This document shows positions 10,092-19,996 of a stretch of 64,000 bases of DNA, one piece after another. The notes below the pieces were generated by a model. It worked only from the letters and a program-made list of their open reading frames with translations, did not search any database and was not told the DNA's origin. Origin of the DNA: a bacterium (GTDB taxonomy: Bacteria; Chloroflexota; Anaerolineae; Caldilineales; Caldilineaceae); assembly GCA_016124945.1 (NCBI GenBank), contig WGMT01000035.1:1-64000 (forward strand), given 5' to 3'. Both the position numbers and the translations under genes were made by a program. Positions within the stretch are counted from its first letter, which is position 1. Each line of letters starts with the position of its first letter.

Positions 10092-10420
10092 GGAGATTCC
10101 AGAATTTTAATGATCCACGAAGATTCCAGAATTTTAATGATCCACGAAGGCACACGAAGCACCACGAAGAGGAGAAGATAAGGTCGCGGATTTCAGGATT
10201 AGCAGGACATAAAAGCGAAAAAGCCTTTTGTCTGATCTTCTCTGCCTTCGTGTGCCTTCGTGGATCATTATTTCTCTGCTTTCTCCTGAATTTTTGACGA
10301 AGTTGATGGGATTCCCGCCAACGGGCTGTAACAAGTGAGGATACTTTGGCTCTTTATGTGTAACATCACTGCTCATGTCTACGGGCGTCGCGCCGCATCA
10401 GCTCCAAAGGAGGGGCTTCA
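10092..10420. other. Intergenic region with a 27-bp tandem duplication and element B
   Basis: No gene seen. It begins with two perfect 27-bp tandem copies (10094-10120 and 10121-10147, starting AGATTCCAGAATTTT), followed by the rest of inverted-repeat element B. The last 120 bp lead to a good Shine-Dalgarno (AAAGGAGG) before the ATG at 10421. Confidence 0.7.
10094..10297. repeat. Inverted-repeat element B with 27-bp tandem duplication
   Basis: The left arm (AATGATCCACGAAGGCACAC...) pairs with the right arm (...CCTTCGTGTGCCTTCG then TGGATCATT) ending near 10297. The outer left part is duplicated in tandem. The arms share GATCCACGAAGGCACACGAAG-like sequence with element A on the other side of the sigma gene. 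Confidence 0.78.
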
Positions 10421-11275
10421 ATGACGCCAGGTTGCGATGAATTTGCGCAGACCATCCGAGATCTCGTGTCTGCGCCCAGTTTAGAAATACCCATGCCTGT
10501 GCTGCGCGAGCATCTGGCGCACTGTCGATCTTGTCGTCGCCGGTTTCGCTTTCTGGCAACGGCCATCCAGGCCGCGGGCGCGGATCGCCAGACGCAAGCG
10601 GTTCAGGAAGACCAAGAATTGTTGACCTGCGAGGAATGCGAGGATCTGTTGCCCGATTATCTGGCCATCTACCAGGAACAGGGCGGGGAAGCTGTGGAGA
10701 CGCAAACATGGAAACCGCTGACCTATCACCTGCGCACCTGTCCACGCTGCGCCTTGCTGTTTAGCCAGTGGTTGGTGCTGGAAATGCAGCCGCCGCGCCA
10801 GGATCTGCCGCCTGTCCTGCCTAAACCGGATCTCTCCTTCCTGCGCCCAGCCAACAAGCGGACAAGCCAGGCGAAGATCTTTCGTTTGAACATCAATACC
10901 GACGGGGTGGGCCGTGTCTTCATCCAATTTTCTGAAGAATTGCTGGCGGCGACGCGTCCTGTCGCGGCGGTTGGCGTGCGCGGTCATCGCCGTGTGCTGT
11001 GCGAGTTGAAGCTGACCGAGGTCTTTGAGGATCTGTCTGTTACGGTGCTGGCAGAGGAGAAACGGAGTGATCCGACTCTTTGTGTCCTCACGGTCAATGT
11101 CGAGATTGCCGGCCGCGGTGGCTGGCCGAACCTGGGCGGAACGGTAGTCGTAGCCACGCGCGACGGGGTGCAATTGGCAACAGCGCTAACCGACGCCTAC
11201 GGTAAGGCGATTTTAGATGCCATTCCCACACGCGATCTGGCCCACTTACAGTTGGAAATTCAACCGGTGAAGTGA
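10421..11275 (+). CDS. Double zinc-finger anti-sigma-like protein with C-terminal Ig-like fold
   Basis: 284 aa. There are two anti-sigma zinc-finger (ZAS, H-x3-C-x2-C) motifs: HLAHCRSC (H31, C35, C38) and HLRTCPRC (H103, C107, C110), the second preceded by a CEEC pair (C70, C73). No transmembrane segment was found, so it is probably cytoplasmic. The C-terminal half ends in a segment (GGTVVVATRDGVQLATAL then TDAYGKAIL) like the carboxypeptidase-regulatory fold used by the nearby surface proteins. It probably binds the sigma factor encoded just upstream. Start supported by AAAGGAGG ten bases before the ATG. Confidence 0.7.
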   Translation: MTPGCDEFAQTIRDLVSAPSLEIPMPVLREHLAHCRSCRRRFRFLATAIQAAGADRQTQAVQEDQELLTCEECEDLLPDYLAIYQEQGGEAVETQTWKPLTYHLRTCPRCALLFSQWLVLEMQPPRQDLPPVLPKPDLSFLRPANKRTSQAKIFRLNINTDGVGRVFIQFSEELLAATRPVAAVGVRGHRRVLCELKLTEVFEDLSVTVLAEEKRSDPTLCVLTVNVEIAGRGGWPNLGGTVVVATRDGVQLATALTDAYGKAILDAIPTRDLAHLQLEIQPVK

Positions 11276-11298
11276 CTATTCAGACAATGTCGTTAAGC

Positions 11299-11364
11299 GC
11301 GGAGAGAGCATCCTCAGATGCGGGTGCACACTGGTAGAGCCGCATCTGAGGATGCTCTCTCCGC
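11299..11364. repeat. Perfect 25-bp hairpin (GGAGAGAGCATCCTC family)
   Basis: Arms 11299-11323 and 11340-11364 are perfect reverse complements with a 16-base loop. It lies between convergent genes (stops at 11275 and 11495), so it may act as a bidirectional terminator. A related hairpin occurs at 30745-30805. Confidence 0.85.
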
Positions 11365-11494
11365 AGTATAATCGGTGCCGAATTTCTCAACTTAATAACA
11401 TTGACCATTCAGATTCAAATGCGACACACCTGAATCGTTACCCCGTGAACATCTGATAAACGGATGATAAACGGACGCAATGCCGGGCAAGCTA

Positions 11495-13744
11495 TCAGTA
11501 GCGTTGGCTGAAGAGGACAAATGCCGCCCAATGGCGAGCCTCTGTAAATGGACGATCTTGCGGCGGCAACAGCCCCAGCCGAATGGCCAGCGCGGCCTGC
11601 CCATCGCCAGTTTCGTCGAGATGCCGGCACGCTTCTGTGTAGGTGAGGTTGCGCAAATAGATCTGGGCGTCGTTCAGGGAGCGGGCGTAGTCGTGTCCGC
11701 GCAGGATCGAACGGTAGTATTCACCCATGAAGAGGAGTGTAGCAACTTCGTTCACTTGCCATAAGGAAGCCAAGACCGCTGAAGCTCCGGCCTGAAAGAA
11801 CGCTCTCACCAACCCCTCCACTTCATCGCCCCGGCGTACTCGGCCCAACCCGCTTTCGCAGGCACTCAGCGTTACCAGATCCAATCTGGCCTGCAGACGA
11901 GTCATTACGTCCTGCGCAACGAGGCGCTCATTGGGGGCCAGCGCCAAGAAAGATTGTAGGGGATCATCGTCGACGAACTCGCCATGACAGGCGATGTGCA
12001 GGATTGAATGGTGCGCCACTTGGTCGAAGAGTCGCTCCAGTTTGGGGCCATCGCCGATTAGGGCGAGTCCGCCTGTCTGCACAGCAATGGCGTGCGCTTC
12101 CGCTTCGGTGAAATGTAACAGTGGCTCAGTCCCGTTGTAGCCGAGCACCAGTGCAGAAGGTGGTCTGGTTGAGCGCCCAACTCTCCTGGTCAATGGGGTG
12201 ACGGCCGCGGCATAGCTCAGGTGAATACCGTGGACTGGCAGAGATTCCTGTGCGCTGTCGAGCAGAAATCGAAAGGGGATGTAGTGGAGTGGCCCATGCG
12301 GCACGATGATCAATTTCTGGGCGTGGCGAATCGCATCCTCCTGGGGCCGCAGCAACCGATCATAAAGCTGCCGCTGCATAGACGGCTGCAAGAAATGTCG
12401 CTCTACCACACTGGCCAGATAGTTGGGACGCAGCGCATTGGGCGAGATCTCTAACGTCTGGACAGCGACGGAATCGTGCGAAATCGCAAACAAGAGCGTA
12501 CGCGCCGCTGGGAAACGGTGGCGCTCGTGGGGAATGCCCTCTTCTTGCGCCGCCGCCGTTGTGAGCAACCCGGTTGTGAAGTAGGCGAGGATCAAGCTCT
12601 CTTCGGGCAGAGTTGCCTGGACTTCCTGTAAAGAAATAGATTGCTTTGGGCTGTTTATGCCGGTCAAATCACCGTCGTCGCTGAACTCAACCAGAAATTG
12701 CTGGGTGCGGGCCTCTTCACAGTAGGCAAAGGCAGCTTCGATCTCTCCCAGTTCCAGGCAAAGCAGCACAATGTGGGCGTAGGTCTCCGCCAGCGTCGCC
12801 ATGAAGCTTTTTTGTACGTCCGCCGAAGGTTGCAGGCTGCGCAGATCCCGCATGATCTGAACGGCGTGTCGGTAGGCGTTCAACGCCTCGTGCGGATGGC
12901 CCATTTCGTGGTGGAGGTGGGCCAGGTTGCAGCGCAATTCGAGCAATTCCAGCGAGGCATCAAACTCGGCGATGAGTGGCAGCGCTTTTTCGTACTGGGA
13001 GAGGGCGTCGGGCCAATAAGGTTCGCCCATGCGGTGATAGACTTCGCCGATATTGGCATGGGAAACCCCTATGCCCAGTTGATCGGCCCGTTGCTCGCAA
13101 ATCGTCAGATCCGCTTGATAGCAACGGAGGGCTTCGGCGTAGTTGCGCAGGCAGCGATGAATCAGCCCTAGCGATGTCCAGACATGACAACGCAACTGCA
13201 AGTTTGTCTCCACCTCATCGGGCGTCTCAGGGGTTTCGCTTTCCAAAATAAGCAGCGCCCTACGCGCATAGACGATGCCGTCATCTAATGTAGATTGGCT
13301 TTCATCGCCCTTTTCAAACTGCCGGTAGCAGACAATCGCGATCTCATTGAGCGCTTTGGCGGCGGTATAAGGATCGGCCTGGGCTTCGGCCTGGTTGACC
13401 GCCTGTGTGAAGGTCTCGATTGCTTCGGCCCACTGTCCCTGCACTTCCAGGGTACGCCCCAACGCCAGCGTAATGCGCCCACACATGGCCGGCGTCAGCG
13501 GTTCGGTCAACAACCCGCGGAAGATGGCAGCTGCCCGTTCCCAGTTCTTTTCCACCTCAAAGGCGAGGATGCCGCTCAGGTAGCGACACCAGATCTCCAA
13601 TCCAGGGTCGTGGCGCGTCAATGCGGTCAGTGCGGCCAACGCCTGCTGACATTCACCCAATCGCCGCAAATGTACAGCCTCAAAGAAGCGGTTAAGCAAC
13701 TGATCCCGCTGTTGAGCGACTTCAGCCTGATCTGTGTGATCCAT
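11495..13744 (-). CDS. TPR-CHAT caspase-like protease
   Basis: 749 aa. The N-terminal 380 residues are helical TPR-like repeats (for example WTSLGLIHRCLRNYAEALRC and LAHLHHEMGHPHEALNAYRH). The C-terminal part is a CHAT domain, a caspase/gingipain-clan fold, with the expected dyad His587 (HIACHGEF) and Cys629 (LSACESG), followed by GDEVEGLVRAFFQAGASAVLA. CHAT proteins are cytoplasmic cysteine proteases, often activated by protein partners through the TPR part. It faces the sigma/anti-sigma pair and is divergent from the secreted protein at 13798. Its substrate is unknown; the zinc-finger protein is a reasonable candidate, but that is inference. Confidence 0.85.
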   Translation of the reverse strand: MDHTDQAEVAQQRDQLLNRFFEAVHLRRLGECQQALAALTALTRHDPGLEIWCRYLSGILAFEVEKNWERAAAIFRGLLTEPLTPAMCGRITLALGRTLEVQGQWAEAIETFTQAVNQAEAQADPYTAAKALNEIAIVCYRQFEKGDESQSTLDDGIVYARRALLILESETPETPDEVETNLQLRCHVWTSLGLIHRCLRNYAEALRCYQADLTICEQRADQLGIGVSHANIGEVYHRMGEPYWPDALSQYEKALPLIAEFDASLELLELRCNLAHLHHEMGHPHEALNAYRHAVQIMRDLRSLQPSADVQKSFMATLAETYAHIVLLCLELGEIEAAFAYCEEARTQQFLVEFSDDGDLTGINSPKQSISLQEVQATLPEESLILAYFTTGLLTTAAAQEEGIPHERHRFPAARTLLFAISHDSVAVQTLEISPNALRPNYLASVVERHFLQPSMQRQLYDRLLRPQEDAIRHAQKLIIVPHGPLHYIPFRFLLDSAQESLPVHGIHLSYAAAVTPLTRRVGRSTRPPSALVLGYNGTEPLLHFTEAEAHAIAVQTGGLALIGDGPKLERLFDQVAHHSILHIACHGEFVDDDPLQSFLALAPNERLVAQDVMTRLQARLDLVTLSACESGLGRVRRGDEVEGLVRAFFQAGASAVLASLWQVNEVATLLFMGEYYRSILRGHDYARSLNDAQIYLRNLTYTEACRHLDETGDGQAALAIRLGLLPPQDRPFTEARHWAAFVLFSQRY

Positions 13745-13797
13745 CCCGGTCGGCCTTTCTGCCTTTCTATGCAGACAAAATTCTATGGAGACAAAAG

Positions 13798-15087
13798 ATG
13801 ATCGACTTTTCCCACGCGCGCAGGTTGAGACAGGTCACGCTTGTATTTGGTTTGGCGCTTGTCGCGCTGATGACGCTCTGGTGGCACTATTCTAGCGCAT
13901 CACTCTCCGCCGCCTCAAGCGCCGCGCCCATGGATGCAACGCCCTCAACCCCAACCACATCAGGCAACGGTGAACTGCTTTCATTGGCTTTCTACCCAGA
14001 ACCGAGCGGCCAGGAGGTCACCGTCTACGTCACAGGGTTGAACGGGGAGCAAGGTGTCTTCTACGCCAATCTGACGGAAGGTCCCGGCATCCCCAAACAT
14101 TCGTGGACGGCAGAGATCGGCGAGTCTGAAACGGCAGGGATCGGGATTGCCACGCTGCTTGGCTTTGTACCTGAAGAGAGTGTAAGTGCGGCGCTCTTTA
14201 TTACGTCAACAGAAAATTACCAGTCAGAGCAGGTCGAATTCAATCGCGTCTTCGTACCCCGCCGCGGAGGACAATCCTATTCTTCGCCCGATGGGGATGT
14301 CGAAGTCGAAATCTTCTTCGCCGATACCTTTAACACCACGACCTATCTTGTGCTGGGTCCCACGTTAAACCTGCCCGGCCCGTTACCAGCAGGCTATCAA
14401 TTTGTCTTGCCGGGCTACAACATCCAGGCGCCGGTGACCTTGCCGACCCCACAGCAGCCCTTTGGGCTGCGCTTTGCCCTGCCGCGGGTTGAGGTCGTCA
14501 ACCCGCATCGACTCGTCCTCCTGCACTGGCAGAATCGCCAATGGCAGCCGGTCGACTTTCAACAGCTCTTCTCTCGAGATGATCCCAGCGCGCCGGCGCT
14601 CTTTTTGAGGGATCGCCTGTTTGGCATCTTCACCGTGGCGGCAGAGAACGCCTGGCGCGACACCTTCGATTCCGATGCAGGGATCTCTGCGCACGGAGCG
14701 GCGCCAGGCGCGGCCCACCACAACATCACCGTGGATAGGGGACACGCCCGGCTTACAAATATGGACCGTCCTGGCGTTCTGACCTCAACACTTATCTCAC
14801 TGCCCACCGACCGGCTCCGTTGGGAGAGCCTGACCTTTGCGCAGACTGTTGAACCGGCTTCGGCGCATGCAGCGGCAACGCTGCAAGTGGACATCCTCGC
14901 CGCCGATGGAACGCCGCTGGCGCTCGATGTCAAAAGCGGAGATCGCCTTTCTCTGCCCCCAGTTGATATTCGCCTGCGCGCCACGCTGACGGCGACAGTC
15001 GGCGGCGAAAGCCCCACCTTGTCTGAATGGCGGATTGGCTGGACAGAAGCCGAACACCAACTCTATCTTCCCATCACTGCCCGCTGA
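13798..15087 (+). CDS. Secreted protein of unknown function with YLP tail
   Basis: 429 aa. The N-terminus has a basic region and a hydrophobic segment (LVFGLALVALMTLWW) that act as a signal peptide or anchor. The body is beta-rich with no recognised catalytic motif, and the C-terminus ends EHQLYLPITAR. A GGAGACAAAAG ribosome-binding region precedes the ATG. The next secreted-protein gene begins 24 bp after its stop, so the two are probably co-transcribed. Confidence 0.7.
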   Translation: MIDFSHARRLRQVTLVFGLALVALMTLWWHYSSASLSAASSAAPMDATPSTPTTSGNGELLSLAFYPEPSGQEVTVYVTGLNGEQGVFYANLTEGPGIPKHSWTAEIGESETAGIGIATLLGFVPEESVSAALFITSTENYQSEQVEFNRVFVPRRGGQSYSSPDGDVEVEIFFADTFNTTTYLVLGPTLNLPGPLPAGYQFVLPGYNIQAPVTLPTPQQPFGLRFALPRVEVVNPHRLVLLHWQNRQWQPVDFQQLFSRDDPSAPALFLRDRLFGIFTVAAENAWRDTFDSDAGISAHGAAPGAAHHNITVDRGHARLTNMDRPGVLTSTLISLPTDRLRWESLTFAQTVEPASAHAAATLQVDILAADGTPLALDVKSGDRLSLPPVDIRLRATLTATVGGESPTLSEWRIGWTEAEHQLYLPITAR

Positions 15088-15110
15088 TGCTACGCAAGGA
15101 GCTTCCCTTC

Positions 15111-18100
15111 ATGTCCCTGGCAAAACGATCTCGCTTGATTCTGCGTCTTGTTCTGCTGCTTTCGTCTCCCCTGTTTCTGCTCTGGCATTTTGCCAAGGGT
15201 CTATCCGCACAAGGATCAGGGGACGAAACACCGTTGGTCTATGATCAAACCTGGATCGCAGACGAAAACACCTTTGGCGTAACGGCAGCCTGGGGCGATT
15301 TTGATGGCGACGGCGATCTCGACCTGCTCACAGGCAGCGTGGATCCGTGCAGAGAGTATGCTGATCCTCCGGTCAAACGCATCTACCACAACGATGGTGG
15401 CATCCTGACAAAGAAGGCGGTATGGGAAGCAAGCACAGAAAGCCAGACCGAAAGCCTGGCCTGGGGCGACTATGATAACGACGGCGACCTGGATTTCGTG
15501 GCCGGCAATCTCGATGCACAGTGTATTGTCGGTGTTCCCACGCCAATTGGCGCACCCAACCATATCTACCGCAATGATGGGGTCGCCCCCGACGGCACAA
15601 TTCAGTTCACCCGCGTGTGGACCAGCGGCGATGATTCATCAATGACGTCGAGTGTCACCTGGGGCGACTATGATGGCGATGGAGATCTCGATCTGGCCGT
15701 GGGCAACAGCGGCGGACGGGATCGGATCTACCGCAACGATGGCATAGACGCAGACGGCGCGCCCATCCTCACGTTGGTCTGGACCGGCACCCAAAACGAT
15801 TACACTTCCGAAGTGGCCTGGGGCGACTATGACAACGACGGCGATCTAGATCTGTTGCGGGGCGGCGGCGCTATTCTCTCCAATTCAGATTTCATCGAGA
15901 TCCTGCGCAATGAAGGCAACGATACCTTCACCAAGGCATGGGAAGATCCGACCATCAACGCCATTGTGGTTGCGCTCTCCTGGGGGGATGTGGATGGGGA
16001 CGGTCGGCTCGACATCGCCGTCGGCATGCAGGACTATACAGGGTTGAACGTGACCGGCGTTGCCAACCGGGTTTACCGCAACTTGGGGAGCCAAGCGCCC
16101 AATGGGGAGGCCTTCACCCTCACCTGGCAATCTGGCGACGTCTACCCAACCTTTGCCGTCCGCTGGGGAGACGCCGATGGCGACGGCGATTTGGATCTCG
16201 CCGTGGGCGACAAGGACGCCATCCGCCTCTATCGCAACCGGCAGGGTACGCTTGATTCCAACGCCTCGTGGACATCAGCGACGAGCGAAAATACGACCAT
16301 GGAGCTGGCCTGGGGCGATGTAGACGGCGACGGACTCCTCGACCTGGCGGCAGCGCGGCAAGGACGCAACCTGGTCTTCAGCAACCGCACGATGGTGCTG
16401 CCCGCTGACTCACTGTCCATCACCGGGAATGACAATGCCCGGTCCATTGCGTGGGGTGATGTAGACGGTGACGGCGATCTCGATCTGGCCCTGGGTGGAG
16501 AAGGCTTTGTGCGCGTCTATGCCAATCAGGGCGGGAAGTTGAGCCAGAATCCTATCTGGGCGCGCGGAGAGATCGACAATTATAGCCTGGCCTGGGGCGA
16601 TGTGGACGGCGACGGCGACCTCGATCTGATAACCGGGAACGACGGTCGTGATCTGCTCTTTCGAAACAACCAAGGTCAGTTAGACCAGACACCGACATGG
16701 ACCTCGCCCCTCTCCGGTGTGACGCGGTCGCTGGCCTGGGGCGATGTAGACGGCGACGGCGACCTCGATCTGGCTGTCACCCAGGCAGATCTCATCAACA
16801 ATGAATTCGTGGCAAGACCCAATGCGATCTTTCTCAACCAGCAGGGGACGCTTGACTCGTCCCCAGCGTGGACTTCACCGTCACACGCTGATATTTCCCT
16901 GGCCGTGGCCTGGGGCGATGTGGATGGCGACGGCGATCTCGACCTGGTCTTTGCCAACCGCGGCCAAAGCCATCTCTACCTGAACCGCGGCAAGCGCGAC
17001 GGCGGAAATGGAACGACGCTCCAAATGGTACAGGTCTGGTCGTCCGCGCCTGATGAATGTTCCTCGGGGTTGGCGCTGGGCGATATAGACAACGACGGCG
17101 ATCTGGATCTGGTGCTGGGCGGCTGCACCGTTAACAAACATCGTCTCTACAAATACGAATATGAGAGAGGTACTTTTTCTGACCAGGCAAGCTGGTCCTC
17201 TATTGGTCCGAGCAACGCCCGGGCCATTGCCCTGGGCGATTATGACGATGACGGCGATCTGGATCTGGCCGTCGCCAGAGGTGGACAGCAGGCCATTAGT
17301 GGAAATTTAGTCGGCTTTGCCAACCAGATTTACCGCAACGAGGGTGGTCAACTGGCAACAACGCCGACGTGGACATCAAGCGATGTGTCCATATCGACGG
17401 CGGCGGCCTGGGGGGATGTGGACGGCGACGGTGATCTCGATCTGGCCGTCGCCAACTTTGGTGAACCCAGCCGACTCTACCTGAACCCACGCCGGACGCT
17501 GCTGGTCGGGCAGAATCAGCCGCCGCGGGTGTCGCTCGTTCGGCCTGGCATCACATCGCCTGCCCACGACTTTTTCAGCGCCGAGATCCTGCGCGGGAAT
17601 GCCATCACCACTCCCTTTTCGCTTTCCGATGCCGAAGGCGACAGGGTGGGACGGGTAATCGCGGAGTATTCTCTGCATCCAGGCGATCGCTGGCGGCCTG
17701 CGACCCCGGCGACCTCGTCTCCGCTGCTGGAAAATTTAGATGCCCCATCCACAGGAACGGACTACCTCTTTGTCTGGGATCGAAAAGCCGATGGTGTGGT
17801 CAAAAGCGACAGTGTGCGCTTCCGTCTGCGCGCCCAGGCTGCCGAAACCAGTGCAACCGCCAGTGGACTCTCCCTGCGCTGGCCTGCTGCCGGCGCTACT
17901 TCTGCACAGGTCCGCGTGGAAGCGCCCTGGTATGTGCGCGTGGGCAATGCCGACAATGATGCAGTAAACGCCGCCGAAGTCTACCTCAACGGGGAGTTGC
18001 TGGGGAGCACCGACCGGGCAGGGCTGATCGAAACAGGCCCTCTTCAAGCGGACAGCGCCCTGGTTGCGCGCTCGCTGCAACAGAGCATCCAGACGGATCG

Positions 18101-19970
18101 AGGCGCGCACGACGGCTGGGCCTACCGGGTCTACCGTACTTCGCTGGATTGGCGCGATCCATCGAATCCAGCGCCATTCCTCGTCAAAAACAGTGGGCCG
18201 CAAAACCTCACGTTATCCAGTCCACAGCCGCTGATCCTGTATAACCTGCTGTGGAGTGTCGAGTGGCCGGCGACCCGTGAATATCTTGCCATGCTTGAGC
18301 GCGCCGCCCAGCGCGCCAACGACTATCTCTTCGATGCCAGCGACGGGCAGATTGCCTTAGGTCAAGTGCAAATCGTTGACAACCGGCTCCATTGGACCGA
18401 TGCCGACGTCACCATTCGGGCGCTTAACGGGTTGCGTCCCCATGCCACCATCGGCGGGATCGACAATGGGGCCGGCTTTGCGGCCATCAAACTGGGTAGG
18501 GATTGGTCGGGCACCCGGTATGTCCCCGGCGACTGGGATCAACCCGACGGCTATCGCACGCTGATCCACGAGTTGGGTCATTACGCCTTCGCTCTGCTCG
18601 ACGAATACGAGGGCTTTGAACTTGTCGGTACCGTGTTACGATTGATCCGTACTGTCTGCACCCACTCCTACTTGGAAACCAGACCGCTGTACGCCAGTTT
18701 GATGTACTATCACTACAGCGCCTCGGAATTCAGCGCGTTGGATGTGCCCAATCTGTGGGATGAAACCGAGTGTGAAAAGACCAGACAATGGGCTGCCACG
18801 GGGCTCTCCCCCTGGGAAGTCATTGCCAATCGGCTGAGAGATCCAAACGTGCCGCCGCGCTGGCAGATCATGACGCCCATTGATCGCGGCTCTATGGTCA
18901 GCGGACCAGAAGGCTACCCGACCAAGGTGCTGCCGTCACCACTCATCAGCATCACCCATGCCGGCCTTCCGACGCTGCCTGTCACGCTGACCGTCGTCGA
19001 CACAACGGGCGCGCCCCAACCCCAGGTGAAGGTGCTGCTTGAGAAGAGCGGCGGCGTGACCATCCCCCAAGGCGAAACAACGGCGGATGGGCGCATCTCC
19101 TTGCTGGGCGCCAATCGCCTTGATCTCGTCCGCGTGGCCAGCGTGGATGGCCAACAGATAGGATCTGCGCAGATTAACTCAGCGGCGCCGCTGTCGATTA
19201 CACTGCAGCCGCGGTCGGCGAGCCGAACCACACAATCAATACCTCAGCTTACCCTGGTGCCTGTGTACTCGTCGGGCAGCGTATCCGTCACTGTGGAGTT
19301 CCGTATCGCCGGCGTTGCGCAATCGGCAGCGCCAGTTGTGACATTCTGGGCGCCAGGCAGTTCGACCTTTATCGATATCATACCGGACTATCAGGACAAT
19401 GAATTTTGGAGCGCACGTTATGAACTGCCGACGGCACAAGTGGGCAGCGGCATGGTACTGCTTCAAGTTGACGGCGAACAGCCAGAAGCCAGGCAGATCC
19501 AATTGTTTTATCGGCTGGAGCGCGTGTCCACTGATAATCCTGCCGCCAATCCCGGTCAGGTCCATGAACTCTTTGCCGAAGATGGCAGCGCCCGCCTGTT
19601 GATCCCCGATCAAGCCAACAAGGATCCTTTCTATGTGATCATTGCCACCTCCACCCAACAACCGAGTACTCTTGCAGAGGGGCAGCAGATGGTAAAAGAC
19701 CCCTATGCCATTACCCTGTCACGCCAAAGATTTGATCCAGGGGCCATCTTGCACATCTTCGCCGAGAATTTGGCCACTGACACTCAACCCTCCAAATTTC
19801 AACAAATCGGAAGCGATTGGGTTTCATTGCCCACCTCAGTCGTCGATTTCATTCAGAACGCGGGTGTAACCACCAACATTGTCGAGCCCGGCAATTATGC
19901 TTTGCTGCTGACGACACCGACGAGTCCAAATATGATTTATCTACCGCTAGTCGTTTCTCGTTCACCTTAG
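15111..19970 (+). CDS. Secreted FG-GAP/VCBS propeller fused to a CLCA-like zinc metalloprotease
   Basis: 1,619 aa from the ATG at 15111, chosen because AAGGAG lies at 15096-15101 and a signal peptide follows (MSLAKRSRLILRLVLLLSS). Residues about 60-795 hold 14 FG-GAP/VCBS repeats with the calcium-loop pattern WGDxDGDGDLDL, enough for two seven-bladed propellers. Around residues 1153-1166 is HELGHYAFALLDEY, matching the HExxHxxxxxxDE(Y) zinc motif of CLCA-type metalloproteases: H1153, E1154 (catalytic), H1157, D1164. Then come Cys-containing segments, an Ig-like region and the tail MIYLPLVVSRSP. Likely an extracellular calcium- and zinc-dependent protease with a large binding head. Confidence 0.8.
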   Translation: MSLAKRSRLILRLVLLLSSPLFLLWHFAKGLSAQGSGDETPLVYDQTWIADENTFGVTAAWGDFDGDGDLDLLTGSVDPCREYADPPVKRIYHNDGGILTKKAVWEASTESQTESLAWGDYDNDGDLDFVAGNLDAQCIVGVPTPIGAPNHIYRNDGVAPDGTIQFTRVWTSGDDSSMTSSVTWGDYDGDGDLDLAVGNSGGRDRIYRNDGIDADGAPILTLVWTGTQNDYTSEVAWGDYDNDGDLDLLRGGGAILSNSDFIEILRNEGNDTFTKAWEDPTINAIVVALSWGDVDGDGRLDIAVGMQDYTGLNVTGVANRVYRNLGSQAPNGEAFTLTWQSGDVYPTFAVRWGDADGDGDLDLAVGDKDAIRLYRNRQGTLDSNASWTSATSENTTMELAWGDVDGDGLLDLAAARQGRNLVFSNRTMVLPADSLSITGNDNARSIAWGDVDGDGDLDLALGGEGFVRVYANQGGKLSQNPIWARGEIDNYSLAWGDVDGDGDLDLITGNDGRDLLFRNNQGQLDQTPTWTSPLSGVTRSLAWGDVDGDGDLDLAVTQADLINNEFVARPNAIFLNQQGTLDSSPAWTSPSHADISLAVAWGDVDGDGDLDLVFANRGQSHLYLNRGKRDGGNGTTLQMVQVWSSAPDECSSGLALGDIDNDGDLDLVLGGCTVNKHRLYKYEYERGTFSDQASWSSIGPSNARAIALGDYDDDGDLDLAVARGGQQAISGNLVGFANQIYRNEGGQLATTPTWTSSDVSISTAAAWGDVDGDGDLDLAVANFGEPSRLYLNPRRTLLVGQNQPPRVSLVRPGITSPAHDFFSAEILRGNAITTPFSLSDAEGDRVGRVIAEYSLHPGDRWRPATPATSSPLLENLDAPSTGTDYLFVWDRKADGVVKSDSVRFRLRAQAAETSATASGLSLRWPAAGATSAQVRVEAPWYVRVGNADNDAVNAAEVYLNGELLGSTDRAGLIETGPLQADSALVARSLQQSIQTDRGAHDGWAYRVYRTSLDWRDPSNPAPFLVKNSGPQNLTLSSPQPLILYNLLWSVEWPATREYLAMLERAAQRANDYLFDASDGQIALGQVQIVDNRLHWTDADVTIRALNGLRPHATIGGIDNGAGFAAIKLGRDWSGTRYVPGDWDQPDGYRTLIHELGHYAFALLDEYEGFELVGTVLRLIRTVCTHSYLETRPLYASLMYYHYSASEFSALDVPNLWDETECEKTRQWAATGLSPWEVIANRLRDPNVPPRWQIMTPIDRGSMVSGPEGYPTKVLPSPLISITHAGLPTLPVTLTVVDTTGAPQPQVKVLLEKSGGVTIPQGETTADGRISLLGANRLDLVRVASVDGQQIGSAQINSAAPLSITLQPRSASRTTQSIPQLTLVPVYSSGSVSVTVEFRIAGVAQSAAPVVTFWAPGSSTFIDIIPDYQDNEFWSARYELPTAQVGSGMVLLQVDGEQPEARQIQLFYRLERVSTDNPAANPGQVHELFAEDGSARLLIPDQANKDPFYVIIATSTQQPSTLAEGQQMVKDPYAITLSRQRFDPGAILHIFAENLATDTQPSKFQQIGSDWVSLPTSVVDFIQNAGVTTNIVEPGNYALLLTTPTSPNMIYLPLVVSRSP

Positions 19971-19996
19971 GTTCTGTTGACATTTACAGCATGGTG

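Noticed and set aside
9025..10297. Insertion sequence around the sigma factor
   Set aside because: Inverted repeats are present but there is no transposase or clear target-site duplication.
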